From Pseudomonas sp. 14P_8.1_Bac3 (GTDB taxonomy: Bacteria > Pseudomonadota > Gammaproteobacteria > Pseudomonadales > Pseudomonadaceae): a stretch of 64,000 nucleotides of DNA. The notes beneath the pieces were generated by a model. It was given only the letters and a program-made list of their open reading frames with translations. It ran no database searches and was not told where the DNA came from. The stretch's first letter is position 1; every line of letters starts with the position of its first letter. This document shows, in pieces, positions 40,207 to 49,492 of the stretch. Location of the stretch: NCBI RefSeq assembly GCF_025466085.1, contig NZ_JANLOD010000059.1, forward strand, positions 1 to 64,000, read 5' to 3'. The position numbers and the translations under genes are program-made.

Positions 40207-42129
40207 ATGAGTATCTTTAGCCACTTCCAACAACGCTTCGAGTCCACACGCCAGGAAGAACTCTCGCTACAAGAGTACCTGGAGCTGTGCAAAAAGGACC
40301 GCAGTGCCTACGTTTCCGCCGCCGAGCGTCTCTTGCTGGCCATCGGAGAACCGGAGCTGCTCGACACCTCGACCAATTCGAGGCTTTCGCGAATCTTTTC
40401 CAACAAGGTGATCCGCCGCTATCCGGCCTTTGAAGACTTCCACGGGATGGAAGAATGCATCGACCAGATCGTGTCGTATTTCCGCCATGCCGCTCAGGGC
40501 CTGGAAGAGAAGAAACAGATCCTCTATCTGCTCGGCCCCGTCGGGGGCGGTAAATCGTCCCTGGCCGAGAAGCTGAAACAACTGATCGAGAAGGTGCCGT
40601 TCTACGCCATCAAGGGTTCACCGGTTTTCGAATCGCCTTTGGGTCTGTTCAACGCCACCGAAGATGGCGCGATCCTCGAAGAAGACTTCGGCATTCCGCG
40701 GCGCTACCTCAATACCATCATGTCGCCATGGGCCACCAAACGCCTGGCCGAATTCGGCGGTGACATCAGCCAGTTCCGCGTGGTGAAACTGTATCCGTCG
40801 ATCCTTAACCAGATCGCCGTGGCTAAAACCGAGCCGGGAGATGAAAACAACCAGGACATCTCGGCACTGGTGGGCAAGGTCGATATCCGCAAACTGGAGG
40901 AGTTTCCGCAAAACGACGCAGACGCCTACAGTTACTCGGGCGCTCTGTGCCGGGCCAACCAGGGCCTGATGGAATTCGTCGAAATGTTCAAGGCGCCGAT
41001 CAAGGTGCTGCACCCATTGCTGACGGCGACCCAGGAAGGCAACTACAACAGCACCGAGGGACTGGGGGCGATTCCGTTTACCGGGATCCTGCTCGCTCAC
41101 TCCAACGAATCTGAATGGCACACCTTCCGTAACAACAAGAACAACGAAGCCTTCATCGACCGGATTTACATCGTCAAAGTCCCGTACTGCCTGCGCGTCA
41201 GCGACGAAGTGAAAATCTACGACAAGCTGCTGTTCAACAGCTCGCTGGCCAAGGCGCATTGCGCACCCGACACCTTGAAGATGCTTGCCCAGTTCACCGT
41301 ACTCTCGCGCCTCAAGGAGCCGGAGAACTCGAACATCTACTCGAAAATGCGCGTGTACGACGGGGAAAACCTCAAGGACACCGATCCGAAGGCCAAGTCG
41401 ATCCAGGAATACCGCGACAACGCCGGTGTCGACGAGGGCATGAACGGTCTGTCGACCCGCTTCGCGTTCAAGATCCTGTCAAAAGTCTTCAACTTCGATC
41501 CGCATGAAATCGCTGCCAACCCGGTGCACTTGCTTTACGTGCTGGAGCAGCAGATCGAGCAGGAGCAATTCCAGGCCGAAACCCGTGAACGCTATCTGCG
41601 CTTCCTGAAGGAGTATCTGGCACCGCGTTATATCGAGTTCATCGGCAAGGAGATCCAGACCGCCTACCTCGAGTCTTACAGCGAGTACGGCCAGAACATC
41701 TTCGATCGCTACGTGCTGTACGCCGATTTCTGGATCCAGGACCAGGAATACCGTGACCCGGAAACCGGCGAAATCCTCAACCGCGTCGCGTTGAACGAAG
41801 AACTGGAGAAAATCGAAAAACCCGCCGGCATCAGCAATCCGAAGGATTTCCGCAACGAGATCGTCAACTTCGTGCTGCGCGCCCGCGCCAACAACAACGG
41901 CAAGAATCCGACCTGGCTCAGCTACGAAAAACTGCGGGTGGTCATCGAGAAGAAAATGTTCTCGAACACCGAGGACCTGCTGCCAGTCATCAGCTTCAAT
42001 GCCAAGGCCAGCAAAGAGGACCAGCAGAAGCACAACGACTTCGTCACACGGATGGTCGAGCGGGGCTACACCGACAAACAGGTACGACTGCTGTCCGAGT
42101 GGTACCTGCGGGTCAGAAAATCACAATAA
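40207..42129 (+). CDS. prkA: PrkA family serine protein kinase (YeaG)
   Basis: AAA+ serine kinase involved in adaptation to starvation and stress. The 640-residue protein has Walker A YLLGPVGGGKSSLAEKL (about residues 116-132), a PrkA-type AAA core, and a C-terminal PrkA domain (about 380-635) with the kinase-like fold. AGGT precedes the ATG by eight bases. First gene of the conserved set prkA-yeaH-spoVR. The substrates are not clear. Confidence 0.94.
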   Translation: MSIFSHFQQRFESTRQEELSLQEYLELCKKDRSAYVSAAERLLLAIGEPELLDTSTNSRLSRIFSNKVIRRYPAFEDFHGMEECIDQIVSYFRHAAQGLEEKKQILYLLGPVGGGKSSLAEKLKQLIEKVPFYAIKGSPVFESPLGLFNATEDGAILEEDFGIPRRYLNTIMSPWATKRLAEFGGDISQFRVVKLYPSILNQIAVAKTEPGDENNQDISALVGKVDIRKLEEFPQNDADAYSYSGALCRANQGLMEFVEMFKAPIKVLHPLLTATQEGNYNSTEGLGAIPFTGILLAHSNESEWHTFRNNKNNEAFIDRIYIVKVPYCLRVSDEVKIYDKLLFNSSLAKAHCAPDTLKMLAQFTVLSRLKEPENSNIYSKMRVYDGENLKDTDPKAKSIQEYRDNAGVDEGMNGLSTRFAFKILSKVFNFDPHEIAANPVHLLYVLEQQIEQEQFQAETRERYLRFLKEYLAPRYIEFIGKEIQTAYLESYSEYGQNIFDRYVLYADFWIQDQEYRDPETGEILNRVALNEELEKIEKPAGISNPKDFRNEIVNFVLRARANNNGKNPTWLSYEKLRVVIEKKMFSNTEDLLPVISFNAKASKEDQQKHNDFVTRMVERGYTDKQVRLLSEWYLRVRKSQ

Positions 42130-42159
42130 CCCGCTGCCGGTCAGACCGGTTGTCGTCAG

Positions 42160-42201
42160 CCAGAGACCTGTGTCAGCGTTTTCTGTTACACAGGCCTCTG
42201 G
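42160..42201 (+). repeat. Long hairpin between prkA and yeaH
   Basis: CCAGAGACCTGTGT (42160-42173) / ACACAGGCCTCTGG (42188-42201), 13 of 14 positions pair, loop of 14 bases. No T-run follows, so it looks like an mRNA processing or stability element within the operon. Confidence 0.55.
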
Positions 42202-42334
42202 AAGGTGTTCGAAAGTCGGTAGCGAGTTCAGGCAGCATCAACAAGCGCTTGGGGGAGCGTTGAGTATCCCTTGGCTCCCGGTCCGATGCTGCATCACCGC
42301 TCGCCCCTTTCAGGACAGCTTCTAAGGAGCAGTC

Positions 42335-43606
42335 ATGAGCTATGTGATCGACCGACGTCTCAATGGCAAGAACAAGAGCACGGTGAACCGCCAGCGATTT
42401 CTGCGGCGTTACCGTGATCACATCAAAAAGGCTGTCGAAGAGGCGGTCAGCCGGCGTTCCATTACCGATATGGAGCACGGCGAACAGATCAGTATTCCCG
42501 GCCGCGACATCGACGAGCCGGTGCTTCACCATGGTCGTGGCGGCAAACAGACCGTCGTGCACCCAGGCAACAAGGAATTCACCAGCGGCGAGCACATTGC
42601 CCGTCCGCCTGGCGGTGGTGGTGGCAGAGGGCCAGGCAAGGCCGGCAACTCCGGCGAAGGCATGGACGAATTCGTCTTCCAGATCACCCAGGAAGAGTTC
42701 CTCGAGTTCATGTTCGAGGATCTTGAGCTGCCGAACCTGGTCAAGCGCAACCTGACCGGCACCGACACTTTCAAGACCGTCCGCGCCGGGATCAGTAACG
42801 AGGGCAACCCGTCACGGATCAACATTATCCGCACCTTGCGCTCGGCCCACGCCCGCCGCATCGCCCTGTCCGGCAGCAGTCGGGCAAAATTGCGCGAAGC
42901 CAAGGAAGAATTGCTGCGACTAAAGCGCGATGAACCCGACAACTTTGGCGATATTCAGGAAATCGAAGCGGAAATCGAAAAACTCAGCGCGCGCATCCAT
43001 CGCGTCCCGTTTCTTGACACGTTCGACCTCAAGTACAACCTGCTGATCAAGCAACCCAACCCCAGCTCCAAGGCCGTGATGTTTTGCCTGATGGACGTCT
43101 CTGGCTCGATGACGCAGGCGACCAAGGACATCGCCAAACGCTTTTTCATCCTGCTGTACCTGTTCCTCAAGCGTAACTACGACAAGATCGATGTGGTGTT
43201 CATCCGCCACCACACCAGCGCCCGCGAAGTGGACGAGGAAGAGTTTTTCTACTCCCGCGAAACAGGCGGCACTATCGTTTCCAGCGCATTGAAACTGATG
43301 CAGGAGATCATGGCCGAGCGCTATCCAAGCAACGAGTGGAACATCTACGCCGCCCAGGCCTCCGACGGCGATAACTGGAACGACGACTCGCCAATCTGCC
43401 GCGACATTTTGATCAATCAGATCATGCCGTTTGTGCAGTACTACACTTACGTCGAGATCACTCCACGCGAGCACCAGGCGCTGTGGTTCGAATACGAGCG
43501 CATTGCCGAAGCCTTTTCTGACACTTTTGCCCAGCAACAACTGGTCTCGGCCGGGGATATCTATCCGGTCTTCCGTGAACTCTTCCAGCGCAGGTTAGTG
43601 ACATGA
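42335..43606 (+). CDS. yeaH: DUF444/YeaH-YhbH family VWA protein
   Basis: Partner of PrkA and SpoVR in a conserved stress system of unknown chemistry. The 423-residue protein has a Gly/Arg-rich segment near residues 83-105 (GGGGGRGPGKAG) and a VWA-like domain with MDVSGSMTQATKDIAKR (about residue 252, MIDAS-like) in the C-terminal part. TAAGGAG precedes the ATG. It overlaps spoVR by four bases. Confidence 0.92.
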   Translation: MSYVIDRRLNGKNKSTVNRQRFLRRYRDHIKKAVEEAVSRRSITDMEHGEQISIPGRDIDEPVLHHGRGGKQTVVHPGNKEFTSGEHIARPPGGGGGRGPGKAGNSGEGMDEFVFQITQEEFLEFMFEDLELPNLVKRNLTGTDTFKTVRAGISNEGNPSRINIIRTLRSAHARRIALSGSSRAKLREAKEELLRLKRDEPDNFGDIQEIEAEIEKLSARIHRVPFLDTFDLKYNLLIKQPNPSSKAVMFCLMDVSGSMTQATKDIAKRFFILLYLFLKRNYDKIDVVFIRHHTSAREVDEEEFFYSRETGGTIVSSALKLMQEIMAERYPSNEWNIYAAQASDGDNWNDDSPICRDILINQIMPFVQYYTYVEITPREHQALWFEYERIAEAFSDTFAQQQLVSAGDIYPVFRELFQRRLVT

Positions 43607-45165
43607 CCGCCAAAGAGCAGAAGCGCCAACCCATTTCCACCGGCTCCGAATGGACGTTCGAGCTGATCCAGGCCTACGACCGCGAAATCAGTCGTATCGC
43701 GGCCCGTTACGCACTCGATACCTACCCAAACCAGATCGAAGTGATCACCGCGGAACAGATGATGGACGCTTACGCCTCCGTCGGCATGCCCCTGGGCTAT
43801 CACCACTGGTCCTATGGCAAACACTTCCTCAGTACCGAAAAATCCTACTCTCGCGGCCAGATGGGGCTTGCCTACGAGATCGTGATCAACTCGGACCCCT
43901 GCATCGCTTACCTGATGGAAGAAAACACCATCTGCATGCAGGCCCTGGTCGTGGCCCACGCCTGTTACGGGCACAACAGCTTCTTCAAGGGTAATTACCT
44001 GTTCCGCACCTGGACCGACGCTAGTTCGATCATCGATTACCTGGTGTTTGCCAAGCAGTACATCATGCAGTGCGAAGAGCGCCACGGCATCGATGCGGTC
44101 GAGGACCTGCTGGACTCCTGCCATGCGCTGATGAACTACGGGGTCGACCGTTACAAACGCCCTTACCCGATTTCCGCCGAGGAAGAACGTCGTCGGCAAA
44201 AGGATCGTGAAGAGCACATGCAGAAACAGATCAACGATCTGTGGCGCACCATTCCCAAAGGCGCGGACAAATACAGTGACAAGGACAACGCGCGATTCCC
44301 CGCCGAACCTCAGGAAAACATCCTGTACTTCATCGAAAAACACGCGCCGCTGCTGGAACCCTGGCAGCGGGAAATCGTGCGTATCGTGCGCAAGATCGCT
44401 CAATATTTCTATCCACAACGCCAGACCCAGGTAATGAACGAAGGCTGGGCCACGTTCTGGCACTACACCCTGATGAACGACCTCTACGACGAGGGCCTGG
44501 TCACCGACGGCTTCATGATGGAGTTCCTGACGTCACACACCAGCGTGGTTTATCAACCGGGCTTCGACAGCCCCTACTACAACGGCATCAACCCCTACAC
44601 CCTGGGCTTTGCCATGTACCGCGACATCCGGCGCATGTGTGAATCGCCGACCGAAGAGGATTACCGCTGGTTCCCGGAAATTGCCGGCACCGACTGGCTG
44701 TCGACCATCAAGTTCGCCATGAGCAGCTTCAAGGATGAGAGTTTCATCCTGCAATACCTCTCCCCGCAGGTCATCCGCGACCTGAAACTGTTCAGCATTC
44801 TCGATGACGACCAGAAGGACGACTTGCTGGTCCCGGCCATTCACGACGAAGACGGCTACCGCACCATCCGCGAAACCCTGGCAGCGCAGTACAACCTGGG
44901 CAATCGCGAGCCCAACGTGCAGATCTACAGCATCGACCGCCGCGGCGATCGCTCCCTCACCCTTCGTCATCAGCAGCACGACCGCAAACCGCTGGGCGAG
45001 TCCACCGAGGAAGTCCTCAAACACCTGCACCGCCTCTGGGGCTTCGACATTCACCTGGAAACCCTGCAAGGCGACCAGGTGATGAAAACCCACCATGTCC
45101 CACCCAGAAGTGAACACAGCGAAGGCGATTATGGCCGTTTGGACCTGGCCGTCATTCATCTTTGA
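43603..45165 (+). CDS. spoVR: SpoVR family protein (YcgB)
   Basis: Cytoplasmic protein of the SpoVR family, required in Bacillus for cortex formation, but in Pseudomonas part of the RpoS/stress trio with PrkA and YeaH. The 520-residue protein has a SpoVR core with histidine-rich segments (GYHHWSYGKHF and HACYGHNSFFKGN) that look like possible metal sites, and NEGWATFWHYTLMNDLYDEG. Start overlaps the yeaH stop by four bases, so the two are coupled. Enzymatic activity unknown. Confidence 0.93.
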   Translation: MTAKEQKRQPISTGSEWTFELIQAYDREISRIAARYALDTYPNQIEVITAEQMMDAYASVGMPLGYHHWSYGKHFLSTEKSYSRGQMGLAYEIVINSDPCIAYLMEENTICMQALVVAHACYGHNSFFKGNYLFRTWTDASSIIDYLVFAKQYIMQCEERHGIDAVEDLLDSCHALMNYGVDRYKRPYPISAEEERRRQKDREEHMQKQINDLWRTIPKGADKYSDKDNARFPAEPQENILYFIEKHAPLLEPWQREIVRIVRKIAQYFYPQRQTQVMNEGWATFWHYTLMNDLYDEGLVTDGFMMEFLTSHTSVVYQPGFDSPYYNGINPYTLGFAMYRDIRRMCESPTEEDYRWFPEIAGTDWLSTIKFAMSSFKDESFILQYLSPQVIRDLKLFSILDDDQKDDLLVPAIHDEDGYRTIRETLAAQYNLGNREPNVQIYSIDRRGDRSLTLRHQQHDRKPLGESTEEVLKHLHRLWGFDIHLETLQGDQVMKTHHVPPRSEHSEGDYGRLDLAVIHL

Positions 45166-45228
45166 GCCTGTTTCTGCCTCCGGAAGTTCGACGTAACGGT
45201 TATTCTGTCGAGCTAACGGAGGTTTTTT

Positions 45229-46458
45229 ATGCGGATTTATAAAGTCGGTGGGGCGGTTCGTGATCGCCTGCTGGGCAAACCTGTCACGGATATCGACTGG
45301 GTCGTGGTCGGCGCCACCACGGAAGAAATGCTCGCCAAGGGCTTTCGCCCGGTGGGCGCGGATTTCCCGGTGTTTCTTCACCCCAAAAGCGGTGAGGAAT
45401 ATGCCCTCGCCCGGACCGAGCGCAAAAGCGGGCGCGGTTATGGTGGTTTCACCTTTCACGCCAGCCCCGAAGTGACCCTTGAAGAGGACTTGATCCGCCG
45501 CGATCTGACGATCAACGCCATGGCCGAAGATGATCAGCAGAATCTGACCGATCCCTATCACGGCCAACGTGATCTCGACGCTCGCCTGCTTCGCCACGTT
45601 TCCCCCGCGTTCGCCGAAGATCCGCTCCGTGTACTGCGCGTTGCCCGCTTCGCCGCACGTTATGCAGAGTTGGGTTTCACCGTCGCACCTGAAACACTGG
45701 AACTGATGCGCGAACTCACTGAGTCAGGGGAGCTCGAGGCGCTGACCGCTGAACGCAGCTGGAAGGAAATTTCCCGCGCATTGATGGAAGATCAACCACA
45801 GGTGTTCATCCAGGTGCTGCGCGATTGCGATGCGCTCAAGGTGTTGATGCCGGAAGTCGACGCGCTGTTCGGCATTCCGCAACCGGAAGCTCACCACCCG
45901 GAAATCGACACGGGCGTACACACGTTGAGCGTGCTAGAACAGGCCGCGCGGCACCAGCAACCGCTGACCGTGCGCTGGGCCTGCTTGCTGCATGATTTGG
46001 GTAAAGGACTGACGCCGGAAGAGGAATGGCCGCGGCACATTGCTCATGAGCACAGGGGCTTAAAGCTGATCAAAGCAGTCAACGAGCGCTTCAAGGCACC
46101 GAAGGATTGCCAGGAATTGGCATTGCTGGTGGGCCAGTATCACACCCACGGCCATCGGGCACTGGAGTTGAAACCGTCGACGCTGCTGGAACTACTGCAA
46201 AGTTTTGACGTTTACCGTCGACCGCAGCGGTTCGAGGAGTTTATTGCGGCATGCGAAATGGACGCGCGAGGCCGTAAAGGGCTGGAGCAGAGAAGTTACC
46301 CACAGGCGGACTATTTGCGCGGGGCGGCCAATGCGGCGCGGAGCGTAGCGGTTCAGCCGTTGCTGGAGAAGGGATTCAAAGGGCCGGCGTTGGGAGAGGC
46401 GATCAAGCGTGAGCGGCTCAAGGCGTTGAAAGCCTACAAAGGGGCGGCGTCCGCCTGA
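45229..46458 (+). CDS. cca: tRNA CCA-adding multifunctional protein (nucleotidyltransferase plus HD)
   Basis: Adds or repairs the 3' CCA on tRNA without a template. The 409-residue class II enzyme starts MRIYKVGGAVRDRLLGKPVTDIDWVVVG with the metal Asp pair, then RRDLTINAMA and RVLRVARFAARYAELGF, and a C-terminal HD phosphohydrolase domain (HTLSVLEQ, LLHDLGKG, HEHRG). GGAGG precedes the ATG. Independent transcription unit; the stop is followed by the 20-bp hairpin at 46462-46507. Confidence 0.96.
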   Translation: MRIYKVGGAVRDRLLGKPVTDIDWVVVGATTEEMLAKGFRPVGADFPVFLHPKSGEEYALARTERKSGRGYGGFTFHASPEVTLEEDLIRRDLTINAMAEDDQQNLTDPYHGQRDLDARLLRHVSPAFAEDPLRVLRVARFAARYAELGFTVAPETLELMRELTESGELEALTAERSWKEISRALMEDQPQVFIQVLRDCDALKVLMPEVDALFGIPQPEAHHPEIDTGVHTLSVLEQAARHQQPLTVRWACLLHDLGKGLTPEEEWPRHIAHEHRGLKLIKAVNERFKAPKDCQELALLVGQYHTHGHRALELKPSTLLELLQSFDVYRRPQRFEEFIAACEMDARGRKGLEQRSYPQADYLRGAANAARSVAVQPLLEKGFKGPALGEAIKRERLKALKAYKGAASA

Positions 46459-46461
46459 AAA

Positions 46462-46507
46462 CTTCGCGGGTAAGCCTCGCTCTACAGAGCGACGCTTACC
46501 CGCGAAG
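46462..46507. terminator. Very long palindrome between cca and folK
   Basis: CTTCGCGGGTAAGC (46462-46475) / GCTTACCCGCGAAG (46494-46507), then one C/C mismatch, then TCGCTC/GAGCGA, loop TACA: a 20-bp stem. It sits between convergent genes. It has REP-like ends (CGCGGG...CCCGCG) but is a single hairpin, not an inverted pair. Confidence 0.75.
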
Positions 46508-46519
46508 GCGCCAACGCAA

Positions 46520-47038
46520 TTACAGCAAACACGAAGGGGTTAACGGCTCCCCACGCCATTCAAACGCGACCGGCGCCAATACCTGATCGATCTGCGACTC
46601 TTTCCACAACGTCGCAAAGCTTTTGCCGACACCGGGATGCACGCGATCCGGCGCAATCAGCGACAGCGGCCACAAGACGAAGGCATTTTTGAGAATCTCG
46701 GCCCGCGGCAGGATCAAACCGTCGAAGTTGCCCACCAGATCACCAAACAACAGCACGTCGATGTCCAGCGGCAAACCCCTGCGGTCCGGCGCATAGCGAC
46801 CGTTATCCGCCTCGATGAACTTGAGCCGGCGGTCCAGTTCCATCAGTGGCAAATCGGTATAAGCCGAGACCACGAAATTGAAAAACGGACCACTCTTGAT
46901 CCCTACCGGTTGGCTTTCGAACACCGCCGAGCAACGGATGTCCACCAGAAAACCCGCCAGAGCTTCGAGGCCGGCCCGCAAATGGGTTTCGCGCTCGATA
47001 TTGCTACCGAGCCCGAGATACACCTGAGTCAGCGACAT
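46520..47038 (-). CDS. folK: 2-amino-4-hydroxy-6-hydroxymethyldihydropteridine pyrophosphokinase
   Basis: Pyrophosphorylates 6-hydroxymethyl-dihydropterin in folate biosynthesis. The 172-residue protein has the family motifs LGLGSNIERETHLRAGL, then VSAYTDLPLMELDRRLKFIE and the metal Asp pair in RRGLPLDIDVLLFGD. Start overlaps the folB stop by 10 bases, so the two are coupled. The terminal segment (RGEPLTPSCLL) is lineage specific. Confidence 0.94.
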   Translation of the reverse strand: MSLTQVYLGLGSNIERETHLRAGLEALAGFLVDIRCSAVFESQPVGIKSGPFFNFVVSAYTDLPLMELDRRLKFIEADNGRYAPDRRGLPLDIDVLLFGDLVGNFDGLILPRAEILKNAFVLWPLSLIAPDRVHPGVGKSFATLWKESQIDQVLAPVAFEWRGEPLTPSCLL

Positions 47039-47385
47039 CCGCGCTCGATCTCCACGCCCACACCACCGGTGGCCGCCGGGACGGCGCCTGGCTTGGTCAG
47101 CTTGAGGCGCATCCAGGTGATGCCGAATTCGCTCATAAGCACCGCAACCAGACGCTCGGCAAAGGTCTCGACCAGCTGGAATTGCGCTTGCTCGGCAAAA
47201 GCCTGGATACGCGAAGAAACGCTCGCGTAATCGAGCGCCAGGGTCAGGTCATCGCCGGCAGCGGCCGGGCGATTATCCCAGGCGAAGCTCAGATCAAGAC
47301 GCAGGCACTGTCGGATGCCTCGCTCCCAGTCGTAGGCACCGATTACGGTGTCGACTTCCAGGCCCTCGATAAACACTCTGTCCAA
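47029..47385 (-). CDS. folB: Dihydroneopterin aldolase
   Basis: Converts 7,8-dihydroneopterin to 6-hydroxymethyl-dihydropterin, the step before FolK. The 118-residue T-fold enzyme starts MDRVFIEGLEVDTVIGAYDWER, with the catalytic Lys near LKLTKPGAV and Glu in VETFAERL. The start is TTG at 47385 with GGAG about eight bases upstream; another TTG at 47409 lies in frame but gives an unmatched extension. Coupled to folK. Confidence 0.9.
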   Translation of the reverse strand: MDRVFIEGLEVDTVIGAYDWERGIRQCLRLDLSFAWDNRPAAAGDDLTLALDYASVSSRIQAFAEQAQFQLVETFAERLVAVLMSEFGITWMRLKLTKPGAVPAATGGVGVEIERGCR

Positions 47386-47459
47386 GCACTCTTCTCCGCT
47401 GCACGACAAGGGCGCAATGCGCCGTTAGAATCAGGGCGTCCTCGCCCGGAATAGTTAGC

Positions 47460-48029
47460 ATGTTTTGGTTACTGGCGACCTTCGCCTACCTGCTTGGCTC
47501 TCTGTCCTTCGCCATTTTGCTCAGCCGCCTGACGGGCAATCCCGATCCGCGAATGAGTGGCTCGGGCAATGCCGGCGCCACCAACATGTTGCGCCTGGCC
47601 GGCAAGAAACTGGCGGTCCTGACCTTGCTCGGCGACCTTTGCAAAGGACTACTGCCTGTGCTGATCGCAGGCGGTGCTGGCCTTTCGCTGCAAGAACAGG
47701 CCTGGATCGGCGTTTGCGCCGTGATCGGTCACCTGTTCCCTCTGTATTTTCGCTTTCGCGGCGGCAAGGGTGTCGCCACCGCTGCCGGGATGTTGCTGGG
47801 CCTTTACCCGCCTGCAGCCCTGCTGGCGGTGTGCGCGTGGCTACTGACGTTCTACCTGACCCGCACCAGCTCACTCGCCGCTTTGATCGCCACGCCGTTG
47901 ACCCTGCCGCTGCTGGCCTGGCAAGAACCGGCGGCCTTGTTGCCCATGAGCGCGCTCACGGGGCTGATCGTCTGGCGTCATCGCGGCAATCTACGCGACC
48001 TGTTTGCCGGGCGCGAACGGCATTTTTGA
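47460..48029 (+). CDS. plsY: Acyl-phosphate glycerol-3-phosphate acyltransferase
   Basis: Makes lysophosphatidic acid from acyl-phosphate and glycerol-3-phosphate in phospholipid synthesis. The 189-residue protein has about five transmembrane helices and the three PlsY motifs: SGSGNAGATNMLR, FRFRGGKGVATAAG and the WRHRGNLRDLFAGRE end. Divergent from folB and convergent with tsaD. Length normal. Confidence 0.95.
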   Translation: MFWLLATFAYLLGSLSFAILLSRLTGNPDPRMSGSGNAGATNMLRLAGKKLAVLTLLGDLCKGLLPVLIAGGAGLSLQEQAWIGVCAVIGHLFPLYFRFRGGKGVATAAGMLLGLYPPAALLAVCAWLLTFYLTRTSSLAALIATPLTLPLLAWQEPAALLPMSALTGLIVWRHRGNLRDLFAGRERHF

Positions 48030-48051
48030 ATGCCGCACGCGAGCCCGCTCA

Positions 48052-49077
48052 TCACAGCCCGGAAAGTTGCTCCATCGGCCAGCGTGCTTGCACGCTGATC
48101 GCCAGGCTCTCGTGCTGACCGGCCTGCAAACGCTGGCAACCGGCAAACGCAATCATCGCGCCGTTGTCGGTGCAGAACTCGGGACGCGCGTAGAACACAT
48201 CGCCCTTCAGGTCGCCGAGCATTTTCTCCAACGAAGAACGTAACGCCTTGTTCGCGCTGACGCCGCCGGCAATCACCAGGCGCTTCATCCCCGCCTGTTT
48301 CAGGGCGCGCTTGCACTTGATGGTCAAAGTCTCCACCACGGCCTGCTGGAACGCCAGCGCGATGTCGCAACGGGCTTGCTCACTGTCGTCCCCGGCGCTG
48401 ACGCTTTGCTGCCAGGTATTCAGGGCGAAGGTTTTCAGGCCGCTGAAGCTGAACGCCAGGCCGGGACGGTCGCACATCGGACGCGGGAAGGTGAAACGTC
48501 CTGCGACGCCCTGCTCCGCCAGACGAGCGATCTCCGGACCGCCCGGATAATTCAGGCCCATCATCTTGGCCGTCTTGTCGAAAGCTTCACCGGCCGCATC
48601 GTCGAGGGTTTCGCCCAACAGCGTGTATTGACCGATTCCGTCGACCTGCACCAGCTGCGTATGGCCGCCCGACACCAACAAAGCGACGAACGGAAATTGC
48701 GGCGGTTTCGGCTCCAGCATCGGCGCCAGCAAGTGGCCTTCCATGTGATGCACGCCAAGCGCTGGAATGCCCCACGCAAAGGCCAGCGCCTGGGCGCACG
48801 AGGCACCGACCAGCAGCGCGCCGACCAGGCCGGGGCCCGCGGTATAGGCGATCGCGTCGATCTCGGTCGGCACGCAGCCGGCCTCGGCCAACACCTGACG
48901 AATCAAGGGCAGCATGCGTTTGACGTGATCGCGCGAAGCCAGCTCCGGCACCACGCCACCATAGGCACGGTGCAGATCGATTTGGCTGAACAGCGCGTCG
49001 GCCAGCAGGCCGCGCTCACTGTCGTACAGAGCGACACCGGTTTCGTCGCAGGAGGTTTCTAATCCCAGTACTAGCAT
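48052..49077 (-). CDS. tsaD: tRNA N6-threonylcarbamoyladenosine transferase TsaD
   Basis: Catalytic subunit of t6A modification at A37 of ANN-decoding tRNAs, with TsaB, TsaE and TsaC. The 341-residue ASKHA protein has the metal motif HHMEGHLLAP (about residues 109-118), GGHTQLVQV, and an N-terminal MLVLGLETSCDETGVALYD. It reads away from rpsU from a shared 200-base region, as in many bacteria. Confidence 0.97.
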   Translation of the reverse strand: MLVLGLETSCDETGVALYDSERGLLADALFSQIDLHRAYGGVVPELASRDHVKRMLPLIRQVLAEAGCVPTEIDAIAYTAGPGLVGALLVGASCAQALAFAWGIPALGVHHMEGHLLAPMLEPKPPQFPFVALLVSGGHTQLVQVDGIGQYTLLGETLDDAAGEAFDKTAKMMGLNYPGGPEIARLAEQGVAGRFTFPRPMCDRPGLAFSFSGLKTFALNTWQQSVSAGDDSEQARCDIALAFQQAVVETLTIKCKRALKQAGMKRLVIAGGVSANKALRSSLEKMLGDLKGDVFYARPEFCTDNGAMIAFAGCQRLQAGQHESLAISVQARWPMEQLSGL

Positions 49078-49276
49078 GGGTTTGCGCCTTGTTTAGGCTG
49101 AATTCGAAGGCGCGCATAATAGTCGCCATGCGATGCCCCGACTAGCGGTTTTCGATCAGAGGCTTTGCATTCCGAGCGATGAGGGGTTAACATCCGCAAC
49201 CCTTAAAAACCGACGTCTTCAAGTGCTCTTTTGCCGCGAGGATGTTGACCCCGGTAATGAATGAAGGTAGCTCTGG
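49078..49276. promoter_or_regulatory. tsaD/rpsU divergent region with rpsU leader
   Basis: CATAAT at 49115-49120 can be a -10 for rpsU. The later part can fold in two ways: a 13-bp stem GGGGTTAACATCC (49183-49195) with GGATGTTGACCCC (49240-49252), one G-U pair, or a local GGGTT/AACCC hairpin that uses the same 5' arm. The ribosome-binding site follows 10-20 bases after the long stem. Confidence 0.5.
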
Positions 49277-49492
49277 ATGCCAGCCGTCAAAGTAAAAGAG
49301 AACGAACCCTTCGACGTAGCTCTGCGTCGTTTCAAGCGCTCCTGCGAAAAAGCCGGTGTACTGGCTGAAGTTCGTAGCCGCGAATTTTACGAGAAGCCAA
49401 CTTCTGAGCGTAAGCGCAAAGCAGCAGCCGCTGTTAAGCGTCACGCCAAGAAAGTTCAGCGCGAACAGCGCCGCGCCGTTCGCCTGTACTAA
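49277..49492 (+). CDS. rpsU: 30S ribosomal protein S21
   Basis: Small basic subunit protein at the platform near the anti-Shine-Dalgarno end of 16S rRNA. The 71 residues start [21 protein letters not shown] and end in the Arg/Lys-rich [13 protein letters not shown]. First gene of the macromolecular synthesis operon rpsU-dnaG-rpoD. A hairpin (49524-49542) after the stop may reduce read-through into dnaG. Confidence 0.97.
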
